A stretch of 35,250 bases of DNA, from assembly GCA_012838895.1 (NCBI GenBank), contig DUOJ01000019.1:1-35250 (forward strand), given 5' to 3'. The notes beneath the pieces are model-generated. The model searched no databases, had not been told where the DNA came from, and worked only from the letters and a program-made list of their open reading frames with translations. This document shows positions 15,967 to 21,765 of this stretch, in pieces. Positions within the stretch are counted from its first letter, which is position 1. Every line of letters starts with the position of its first letter. Source of the DNA: Spirochaetales bacterium (GTDB lineage: Bacteria; Spirochaetota; Spirochaetia; Sphaerochaetales; Sphaerochaetaceae). The position numbers were made by a program, and so were the translations under genes.

Positions 15967-17175
15967 ATGCGCTTTAGTTATCTTTGTAATGAGTGTAATC
16001 GTGAATATAAGACAGACGAAATTTTCTACACCTGCCCCGCTTGTAGCGGCACTGAAAAGAGCGGTGAGTTTCGTAAAGGGAATGTGATTGTCAAACTCAA
16101 CGATGAAGATTTAGAAGAACTGAGGAAAGAGAAGCACTATCCACTCTTAGAGCTACTGCCCTATCCCATCCCCAATATGGGGGCTTTTCCAGTGGGTCCT
16201 ACCCCCCTCTCCAAGCCGTTTCGTCTCGCTAAAAAGTACGACTTAAAGCACCTCTTACTTAAACTCGATAACCTCCTTCCATCGGGCTCTTTCAAAGATC
16301 GTGCTAGTCAGATGGTGGCTGCCCAAGCCATTTACCATGGAGAGAAGAAGATTGCTCTCGCTTCAACCGGCAACGCCGGAGCAGCGATGAGTTGTGCCGG
16401 TGCTGCCTATGGTTTAGATATTGTCCTCTTTGTCCCCGAGAGTGCCCCTGTCAATAAACTGATGCAAAGTATCTTGTACGGGGCAACTGTCGTCCCCGTT
16501 AAAGGGAGTTACGACGACGCCTTCGCCCTCTCCCTCTATTACACGGCCAACTATGGCGGTATAAACCGCAACACCGCCTACAATCCAATGACCGTTGAGG
16601 GGAAAAAGAGTGTCGCTCTTGAGCTCTTTCTTCAACTTAAAGGGGACCTTCCTGATGTAATTTATGTCCCCGTTGGTGATGGGTGTATCTATGCAGGAGT
16701 TTGTAAAGGCTTTCTCGACCTTAAAAGGGCCCACCTAATTGAGAAGGTTCCTCAAGTGGTTTGCGTCCAATCAGAGAGTTCGGCGGCAATTGCCAAAGCT
16801 TGGGAGAGTGGGATACCGGCAACAGTTGAGGCGACAACTTTAGCTGACTCAATCAGTGTCTCCTCCCCTGCGAATGGAAGGATGGCGCTACGCTACCTCA
16901 AAGAGACAGCTGGATGGGCCACCATCGTCTCAGACGAAGAGATTCTAGCAGCCCAAGATGAGTTAGTTAGGGAGAGTGGCACCTTTGTTGAGCCAGCTGC
17001 CGCTTGTGCTTGGGCCGGGATGATTAAAGATCGCCCTAAACTCTCTGATGAGACTAAGGTGTGTGTTTTACTCACCGGAATGGGTTTTAAAGATATGGGA
17101 GTTTATGAGGGAAGGGTGCAGATGCCTAAGGCAATTGAAAACTCGAGCCAAGCAGTCGATGAGCGGTTTGGTTGA
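15967..17175 (+). CDS. PLP-dependent threonine synthase-like enzyme with N-terminal zinc ribbon
   Basis: A 402-residue fold-type II PLP enzyme. Seen: an N-terminal C-X2-C...C-X2-C ribbon (Cys 7, 10, 24, 27), the PLP lysine in SGSFKDRAS (Lys ~110), and the phosphate-contact region STGNAGAAMSCAGAA. This matches the threonine-synthase branch rather than classical YgeX (diaminopropionate ammonia-lyase), although both belong to the same fold. The listed ORF start at 15919 is replaced by the ATG at 15967, which has AGGGAG six bases upstream. It is divergent from ygfK across a shared regulatory gap. True ThrC usually lies with homoserine genes, none of which are here, so a lyase acting on a diamino acid or serine/threonine-like end product of purine opening is a plausible alternative. 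Substrate is inferred, not seen. Confidence 0.75.
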   Translation: MRFSYLCNECNREYKTDEIFYTCPACSGTEKSGEFRKGNVIVKLNDEDLEELRKEKHYPLLELLPYPIPNMGAFPVGPTPLSKPFRLAKKYDLKHLLLKLDNLLPSGSFKDRASQMVAAQAIYHGEKKIALASTGNAGAAMSCAGAAYGLDIVLFVPESAPVNKLMQSILYGATVVPVKGSYDDAFALSLYYTANYGGINRNTAYNPMTVEGKKSVALELFLQLKGDLPDVIYVPVGDGCIYAGVCKGFLDLKRAHLIEKVPQVVCVQSESSAAIAKAWESGIPATVEATTLADSISVSSPANGRMALRYLKETAGWATIVSDEEILAAQDELVRESGTFVEPAAACAWAGMIKDRPKLSDETKVCVLLTGMGFKDMGVYEGRVQMPKAIENSSQAVDERFG

Positions 17176-17179
17176 GGAG

Positions 17180-17209
17180 TTGATGGACTTTCTCCCCTCG
17201 TGTTATAAT
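17180..17209 (+). promoter_or_regulatory. Predicted promoter for the coiled-coil membrane protein gene
   Basis: TTGATG, 18-bp spacer, TATAAT, starting just after the stop of the PLP gene. It implies that the next gene is transcribed on its own. Confidence 0.55.
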
Positions 17210-17231
17210 CGCCCTACTTGAAGGAGTTCCT

Positions 17232-17687
17232 ATGGAAAACATCATCATTGGGTTTGCAATTGGTGCCGTATTAATGTTGATCATCTTGATTATCCAAATC
17301 ACTAAAAATAGGGGGCGCATAAAAGCCCACCAAGCTGAAATAAGTCGCCTCAAAGCGATGCTGAGCGATCGCATGGACCTCGAATCAGAGGGGTTAAGTA
17401 AGCTAAAAGAGGAACTCGCAGAACTGAAGCTACAAAATGAGAATATGAGGATTACCATCCAAACTCATGCCCAAAAACCGGGGCGTAAAGAGGTTGCCCG
17501 CCTTCAAGTCTACCAACAAGCTGTTGACCGCCTTGCAGTTAGTGCCCCCGGCTTCTCAGCCGCTTGGCAAGCAGCCCTTAAAGAGAGTGAGGGGGAGTAC
17601 GAGCAAACTTTGATCGGCGTTAAACCTTTCGTAAAGAGGGTCATCCCCCTAAAGAACTCAAAAACCTCTCTCGATATCGAAGAGTAG
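17232..17687 (+). CDS. Membrane-anchored coiled-coil protein of unknown function
   Basis: 151 residues. One N-terminal transmembrane helix (about residues 4-23, IIIGFAIGAVLMLIILIIQ) with few charges before it, then a predicted coiled coil (about 25-80, rich in K/E/L heptads such as LKEELAELKLQNENMR), then a small globular C-terminal part ending in acidic residues. The layout resembles small bitopic proteins of the DUF1043/YhcB or RmuC N-terminal kind, but no family is recognised. AAGGAG lies six bases before the ATG and a perfect TATAAT lies further upstream. It ends exactly where the convergent 113-residue gene ends, with no base between them. Confidence 0.72.
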   Translation: MENIIIGFAIGAVLMLIILIIQITKNRGRIKAHQAEISRLKAMLSDRMDLESEGLSKLKEELAELKLQNENMRITIQTHAQKPGRKEVARLQVYQQAVDRLAVSAPGFSAAWQAALKESEGEYEQTLIGVKPFVKRVIPLKNSKTSLDIEE

Positions 17688-18029
17688 TTAATCGTCTTCG
17701 TAGAGTTCGTGGATAACGTCCCAAGCCTCTGCATCGCCCACCCTAAGTCTACACAAGAGGGTGTAGTGGTAGTGGAGCATTTTAAGCTGTCGCTCAACAA
17801 CCTCAGCTGGAGCCATGCTACCAACCTGCTGTAACTCGTTAGAGGTAGAAGGAAGAGCCATCAAACGGTCCCATTCGTTGAGCATATCACCCCTTCTCCA
17901 GTAGATAAAATTGGGTGCCTCTAAGATGAGCGTTGGCTCGTAGTGGTAGCGCCCTAACCCTTGTGCAGTGTAGGCTATCTCAGCCTCCGTGGCATCCGCT
18001 GGCAGTTGTTCAAAGAGTCTCCTCTCCAT
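17688..18029 (-). CDS. Hypothetical 113-residue protein coupled to nicotinamidase
   Basis: No family recognised. The protein is acidic and rich in aromatic residues (YHYEPTLI, FIYWRRGD, LHYHYTLLC), with no signal peptide or membrane helix, so probably a small cytoplasmic helical protein. Its ATG at 18029 overlaps the 3' end of the nicotinamidase gene by 20 bp and has a purine-rich AAAAGGGGG upstream, so translation is likely coupled. Real-gene support is the length, the overlap and the exact abutment with the opposite gene's stop; a role in NAD or pyridine metabolism is only guilt by association. Confidence 0.65.
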   Translation of the reverse strand: MERRLFEQLPADATEAEIAYTAQGLGRYHYEPTLILEAPNFIYWRRGDMLNEWDRLMALPSTSNELQQVGSMAPAEVVERQLKMLHYHYTLLCRLRVGDAEAWDVIHELYEDD

Positions 18030-18552
18030 CTCTTCCCCCTTTTAGTTGGCTACTTTTTATAAACTTAACCCTCCCATCAAAGTAATCGACTTCGTCGTAG
18101 GAGCGTTTATCGATTGAGTAGATTAAATCTACAATAGCATAGAGGCGTTTATGAGGAGCATATTTTAGGAGGTCTAAGAGCGACTGTTTGACACAGTAGT
18201 CACCAGCCAAACCAACGACATAGACCTCATCCCCCGCAATCTTTTCAATATTTTTACCCCCCTCAAAGGCAGAAAATTCTTCTTGTTCAATTCTTTCTCC
18301 CTTTAAGAGAAGTTCATCACCCCCCTCTACCGCCACTTTAGCTCCATGGGTTCCGGCTACACAGTGGGAGGGAAAGGTCTCAAAAGAGGCGTGATGGGGG
18401 GGGTGGTTGTCGGCCGTTAAGAGCACTTGGTCAAAGTGGTCCATTATCGCTTCGACATCTTTAACATAGCTACGGTCAGCCCCTTCTACAGCGAGGGCGC
18501 CCCCCTCGAGAAAATCGTTTTGTACATCGACAATTATTAGTGTCTTATCCAT
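18010..18552 (-). CDS. pncA: Nicotinamidase / isochorismatase-family hydrolase
   Basis: Hydrolyses nicotinamide to nicotinate for NAD salvage. Seen in 180 residues: catalytic Asp9 (IIVDVQNDF), the metal site TADNHPPHHASF (Asp48, His50, His54), HCVAGTHG at 63-70, a catalytic-position lysine (LLLKGE, Lys84) and the nucleophile in GLAGDYCVKQS (Cys120). All elements of a true nicotinamidase are present, including the metal ligands that plain isochorismatases lack. The start gives the standard N-terminus, but the ribosome-binding match is poor: GAGG lies almost against the ATG, so translation may be weak. Lies 36 bp after an HxlR-like regulator gene on the same strand. Confidence 0.9.
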   Translation of the reverse strand: MDKTLIIVDVQNDFLEGGALAVEGADRSYVKDVEAIMDHFDQVLLTADNHPPHHASFETFPSHCVAGTHGAKVAVEGGDELLLKGERIEQEEFSAFEGGKNIEKIAGDEVYVVGLAGDYCVKQSLLDLLKYAPHKRLYAIVDLIYSIDKRSYDEVDYFDGRVKFIKSSQLKGGRDGEETL

Positions 18553-18588
18553 ACCTCAATTATTACAAAAGGGGGGCACTTGGGCAAG

Positions 18589-18882
18589 TTATCCCCTCCT
18601 TTTTAAATACTTTTCCTCCAGTTCTTCAAGGTGGTCGAAGATATGAACCAGCTCTTCGCCAAAGGTGAGGAGCGCATAACTCCCCTCTTCTACTTTAGTA
18701 ACCGCCCCTTGATCTAGAAGGAGCGCTAACTTTCTATTCAGTTCAGTGTGGCTCATACCAGGCACGCTGGCTAGAATTGCATTATATCGGTAGTTGCCCA
18801 ACTCGATAGACTTTAAAATATCGGGAACCCAGCGCATTTTAATTAGACTGTGGATTAGTTTGAATCCATTGAGAACCTTCAT
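18589..18882 (-). CDS. HxlR-like winged-helix transcriptional regulator
   Basis: 97 residues with the layout of an HxlR/MarR-type winged helix: KMRWVPDILKSIELGNYRYNAILASVPGMSHTELNRKLALL matches the pattern 'W...IL..L..G..RF.EL...IPGIS...L...L..L' of the HxlR family, followed by a short wing (VTKVEEGSYALLTFGEEL) and a C-terminal helix. It lacks the N-terminal cysteine that redox-sensing members use. GGAGGT lies four bases before the ATG. Divergent from the Dps gene and upstream of pncA, so it may control either; the shared intergenic region contains a partly symmetric A+T-rich sequence. Confidence 0.7.
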   Translation of the reverse strand: MKVLNGFKLIHSLIKMRWVPDILKSIELGNYRYNAILASVPGMSHTELNRKLALLLDQGAVTKVEEGSYALLTFGEELVHIFDHLEELEEKYLKRRG

Positions 18883-18930
18883 TTACACCTCCAGTTATCA
18901 ACAAACATTTTTGTCCCTTTTTGTTTCTCA

Positions 18931-18948
18931 AGAATTATAGTATATTCT
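18931..18948. promoter_or_regulatory. Imperfect A+T-rich dyad in the hxlR-like / dps intergenic region
   Basis: AGAAT...ATTCT arms, 18 bp overall, lie between two divergent genes and contain TATAAT on the minus strand. The arms are short and the region is A+T-rich, so this is a weak operator candidate. Confidence 0.25.
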
Positions 18949-18989
18949 AACCGATATAACGAAGATTAACTATTATCAGGAGGAAATAA

Positions 18990-19424
18990 GTGAAACACTT
19001 AGATCTAGTTCAAAAGTATTTAGCCAATTTAGCAGTGCTAAACGTTAAGTGGCACAACATCCACTGGAATGTTGTAGGTAGACAATTTTTAAGAGTACAT
19101 ACCTATACCGAAGAGCTTTATGACCAACTCTTTGAAGACTATGATGCAGTTGCCGAACTTCTTAAGATGAAAGAGGTTACCCCCCTTTCAACCATGAAAG
19201 ATTATCTAGCTAACGCTACTGTCAGCGAAGTGGCCCCCAAAGATTTTGGCCATGACGACTCACTAAAGCTTGTCAAAGATGACTTAGTAACAATGAGAGC
19301 TTTGGCCACCGATATTCGTAACAGCGCCGATGATGCAGGGGACTTTGAAGTTGTCGCCATGTTTGAAGACTACGTAGCCTTCTACAGCAAGCACATCTGG
19401 TTTGTAAGTTCAATGTTAAAGTAG
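18990..19424 (+). CDS. dps: Dps-like ferritin (DNA-binding protein from starved cells)
   Basis: 144-residue four-helix ferritin-like protein. Seen: the intersubunit ferroxidase motif KWHNIHWNVVGRQFLRVHTYTEELYDQLFEDYDAVAE (about residues 20-57) with the His, His, Asp and Glu ligands of the Dps site. It stores iron and uses peroxide to oxidise Fe(II), protecting DNA. Start is GTG at 18990 with AGGAGG six bases upstream; the ORF has no nearer ATG. Followed by a good terminator, so it is a single-gene unit. Divergent from an HxlR-like regulator. Together with peroxiredoxin, thioredoxin and FeoAB nearby it forms an iron/peroxide defence neighbourhood. Confidence 0.93.
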   Translation: MKHLDLVQKYLANLAVLNVKWHNIHWNVVGRQFLRVHTYTEELYDQLFEDYDAVAELLKMKEVTPLSTMKDYLANATVSEVAPKDFGHDDSLKLVKDDLVTMRALATDIRNSADDAGDFEVVAMFEDYVAFYSKHIWFVSSMLK

Positions 19425-19443
19425 AGCTTTAAGTTAAACGCCT

Positions 19444-19470
19444 AGGCACCTCGCTCGAGGTGCCTCTTTT
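19444..19470 (+). terminator. Terminator after dps
   Basis: Stem AGGCACCTCG / CGAGGTGCCT followed by CTTTTATT. Confidence 0.85.
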
Positions 19471-19481
19471 ATTGGGTCTCA

Positions 19482-19509
19482 TTGACATTTTATCCATCTC
19501 TGTCATAAT
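19482..19509 (+). promoter_or_regulatory. Predicted promoter for the flavodoxin-ferredoxin gene
   Basis: Consensus TTGACA, 16-bp spacer, CATAAT (five of six). Confidence 0.65.
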
Positions 19510-19542
19510 TCCTCTCTATAACGATAAAATAAAGGGTTAGTT

Positions 19543-20454
19543 ATGGATCTTGCCTTCTCGTCAGTCATCCTCTATACGTTTTCTGGGACCGGGAACACCA
19601 CCAAGGTGGCCCAGATGATCAAAACTAATTTTGAAACAAAGGGGATTGAGTGTCGATTAGTTGAGATTGGCAAACTCGAAACACTCCCCCAGCCCCCTGA
19701 AGGGGCCCTCGTTGGCATTGGATTCCCCATCCACGCTTTCAATGCCCCTACTCCCCTTATGAGGGCCATGCGCTCTCTAAGCGAGAGCCTTGATTCTCAA
19801 AAATGTTTCATCTTTAAGGTATCAGGCGAGCCCCTTAAATTAAACAACGCTGCCGCAAAAGGTTTAAAGCGTCTCCTAAAGAGAAAGAATTATGAAACTA
19901 TGGGTGACTACCATTTTCTCATGCCCTACAACATCTGGTTCAGGTACTCAGATGCTCTAGCTAACCATATGTACCGCTACGCACTAGGGCAAAGTCGCTT
20001 AATTGTCGAAGAGCTCACCAATGGGGCCAATTATACTCCAAAGAGAGCTCCCCTAAGGGCCCACGCGGTAGCCACTGTTTTAAAAATTCAAAAACCGGCA
20101 GCTAAGCTTAATGGTCGCCTCTACAAAGTTGATCGAGAGAAGTGCACCCTTTGCGGGGTGTGTGAGAGGGGATGTCCGGTGGCCAATATTGAGATTAAAG
20201 ATGGGAAGGTCAACTTTCATAAACATTGTGCAATGTGTATGTATTGCGCCATGTACTGCCCCGAAGATGCTATCTCTATCGGACTACTCAAGTACTGGAA
20301 GGTCAACGGTCCCTACCCCTATACCAGACTAACTGACGACAAATCTCTCCCCTTCCCTTTAATTACAGCTAAAACCAAAGGGATTAGAAAAATATTCATT
20401 AAACACTACCAGCGTTTAGACCAGAAACTGGCTGAGTATAAAATTGAGGTTTGA
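19543..20454 (+). CDS. EFR1-family flavodoxin-ferredoxin electron-transfer protein
   Basis: 303 residues combining an N-terminal flavodoxin-like domain (FMN phosphate loop YTFSGTGNTTKVA, residues ~12-24) with a C-terminal 2x[4Fe-4S] ferredoxin domain: CTLCGVCERGCP at about 202 and CAMCMYCAMYCP at about 229. This pairing is the hallmark of the EFR1 family found widely in anaerobes, where it is thought to move electrons between low-potential carriers; partners are not defined. No signal peptide, so cytoplasmic. It has its own promoter with a consensus TTGACA. The following 600 bp are A+T-rich and without intact protein genes. Confidence 0.88.
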   Translation: MDLAFSSVILYTFSGTGNTTKVAQMIKTNFETKGIECRLVEIGKLETLPQPPEGALVGIGFPIHAFNAPTPLMRAMRSLSESLDSQKCFIFKVSGEPLKLNNAAAKGLKRLLKRKNYETMGDYHFLMPYNIWFRYSDALANHMYRYALGQSRLIVEELTNGANYTPKRAPLRAHAVATVLKIQKPAAKLNGRLYKVDREKCTLCGVCERGCPVANIEIKDGKVNFHKHCAMCMYCAMYCPEDAISIGLLKYWKVNGPYPYTRLTDDKSLPFPLITAKTKGIRKIFIKHYQRLDQKLAEYKIEV

Positions 20455-20770
20455 CTAATTGAATAGCACTAAAAACTCGACAAATACTCCTTTATTTTTC
20501 AAATAAATCTCAAACCACTCCTCAACAAATTTAAGCTGTTGTCACCCTACTATGGCACCTTAATTGACATTAGCACAACAGTTTATGCTTTATCTTTAAA
20601 CTAAAATGTTACCAGTTAAAATAATTGAAATTTATGTTTATCTCAAAAGGTAATCTAATTTTATTGTTATAATTTGATAATACTGACTATCATCTCTGTT
20701 AAGATAAAATTATAGCTATAAAGATCTCCTATTTTAAATTTAGTTTGCACAATTTATAAAGGTGTTATAG
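20455..20770. other. A+T-rich stretch without an intact gene
   Basis: No ORF of usable length on either strand and no recognised RNA. Composition is markedly more A+T-rich than the surrounding genes. It leads into a stranded gene 3' end, so it may be decayed coding DNA or the flank of an old insertion. Confidence 0.5.
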
Positions 20771-20923
20771 GTAAGTGGCATTACTTATCAAGCCGATAGA
20801 AGACCAAATGCAGGTGCTTTTATTAGAGACTATCGAGTATTTAAATATGAAATACCTAAAGATAATTTAGCAGCAGTTGGTAACTATTCAGCCAATATTT
20901 TCTTCACTATTACAGTAGATTGA
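20771..20923 (+). pseudogene. 3' remnant of a gene, probably a surface/beta-sandwich protein
   Basis: A 50-codon open frame beginning right after an in-frame TAG and lacking any start codon. The translation (ITYQADRRPNAGAFIRDY..., ending VGNYSANIFFTITVD) looks like a real protein end: the last strand pattern G-N-Y-x-A-x-I-x-F-T-I-T resembles the closing beta strands of secreted or surface beta-sandwich domains. A classical terminator follows 19 bp after the stop, as expected for the natural end of a gene. The 5' part is missing or decayed. Family not recognised. Confidence 0.45.
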
Positions 20924-20942
20924 AATAATTCTAACTAATGGG

Positions 20943-20966
20943 AACCTCCCGAAGGGGAGGTTTTTT
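20943..20966 (+). terminator. Terminator after the gene remnant
   Basis: Stem AACCTCCC / GGGAGGTT with loop GAAG and a run of six T's. Confidence 0.85.
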
Positions 20967-21052
20967 AATTCGCGAGTTTTTGCGTATCTAACTGAGATAT
21001 TTTTAAAGTAAAACAGCCCTCAATGATGAAGACTGCTTTATTTACAATGTTT

Positions 21053-21136
21053 TGCCGAAGACGAGACTTGAACTCGTACGCCCCTAAGAGCAAGGGATTT
21101 TAAGTCCCTTGTGTCTACCGATTCCACCACTTCGGC
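21053..21136 (-). tRNA. tRNA-Leu (UAA)
   Basis: Minus strand: acceptor arms GCCGAAG and CTTCGGC close with discriminator A; the D-arm region GTGGTGGAATCGGTAGACAC is typical of bacterial leucine tRNAs; the anticodon stem AAGGGA/TCCCTT encloses CTTAAAA, giving anticodon UAA; a long variable arm and the T-arm GTTCAAGTC follow. The 3' CCA is not encoded. Not in the ORF track. Confidence 0.97.
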
Positions 21137-21206
21137 CCACCGCTATACTACAGAGTAGTTTACTTTTCGTCAACTAAAGATTTCTAAAAATTTTTGTTCT
21201 TTTCTA

Positions 21207-21235
21207 TTGACAAGTTTTAGGGGAAAGTGTCTAAT
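21207..21235 (+). promoter_or_regulatory. Predicted feo operon promoter
   Basis: Consensus TTGACA, 17-bp spacer, TCTAAT (five of six). The predicted start site falls at about 21242, the first base of the inverted repeat 21242-21267. The GTG start given in the ORF track (21227) lies upstream of this -10 and is therefore unlikely. Confidence 0.7.
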
Positions 21236-21241
21236 ATCGAT

Positions 21242-21267
21242 AAAGAGTTAGCGGATGCTAACTCTTT
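21242..21267. promoter_or_regulatory. Inverted repeat at the predicted feo transcription start
   Basis: Perfect 11-bp arms AAAGAGTTAGC and GCTAACTCTTT around GGAT. It could be a repressor operator or a 5' mRNA hairpin. The GTTAGC/GCTAAC core recalls DtxR-type metal-repressor sites, but the spacing differs, so the regulator is uncertain. Confidence 0.5.
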
Positions 21268-21292
21268 GAAAAGAACTCCCTCAGGAGGGGAT

Positions 21293-21502
21293 ATGCCATT
21301 AACATTTATTCGAGTTGGTCAATCTGCCTCAATAAAGTCGATTCAGGGTAAAGATAATACTAAAAACTTTCTCGGAAGCTTGGGTTTCACCGCTGGGGAA
21401 ACAGTGACTGTTATCTCAGAGAACGGTGGTTCTTATATCCTCTGTATTAAAGGCTCTAGAGTCGCTTTAGATCGATCAATGGCCATGAGAATCCACGTTT
21501 GA
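21293..21502 (+). CDS. feoA: FeoA-domain protein 1 (ferrous iron transport)
   Basis: 69-residue SH3-like FeoA protein (MPLTFIRVGQSASIKSIQG..., then LGFTAGETVTVISENGG and a closing RVALDRSMAMRIHV). FeoA is a small cytoplasmic partner of the FeoB iron permease. The ATG at 21293 with AGGAGG upstream is used; the track's GTG start adds 22 residues, of which the first lie before the transcription start and the rest are encoded by a regulatory inverted repeat. First gene of feoA-feoA-feoB, 14 bp before the second copy. Confidence 0.92.
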   Translation: MPLTFIRVGQSASIKSIQGKDNTKNFLGSLGFTAGETVTVISENGGSYILCIKGSRVALDRSMAMRIHV

Positions 21503-21516
21503 AACAGGAGAATGTG

Positions 21517-21738
21517 ATGAAGTTAAGTGATGCTAAACCTGGCGATACAGTTCGGGTTCGTAAAATAGAGGGAAGTGGCCCTACGATGCGCAGAATTATG
21601 GATATGGGGATTACCAAAGGGTGTTCCCTCCACGTCCGTAAATATGCTCCTCTAGGGGACCCCATCGAGATAACTGTTCGTGGTTACGAACTATCACTTA
21701 GAAAAGCTGATGCGGCTACTATCTTAGTTGAGAAATAG
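21517..21738 (+). CDS. feoA: FeoA-domain protein 2
   Basis: 73-residue FeoA protein with the typical elements KPGDTVRVRKIEGSG, RRIMDMGITKGCSLHV and GDPIEITVRGYELSLRKADAATI. This copy keeps the classical FeoA core more closely than the first. The ATG at 21517 has AGGAG six bases upstream; the TTG in the track overlaps the first feoA. Two separate FeoA genes before feoB are common in anaerobic Firmicutes and other anaerobes and suggest that both are needed for the FeoB complex. Confidence 0.94.
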   Translation: MKLSDAKPGDTVRVRKIEGSGPTMRRIMDMGITKGCSLHVRKYAPLGDPIEITVRGYELSLRKADAATILVEK

Positions 21739-21765
21739 CCTTCTACATATAAAGGAGTACACCAA

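Noticed and set aside
21227-21292. Longer FeoA start (GTG at 21227) in the ORF track
   Set aside because: It lies upstream of the predicted -10 box and the added residues are encoded by a promoter/inverted repeat; the ATG at 21293 has AGGAGG.
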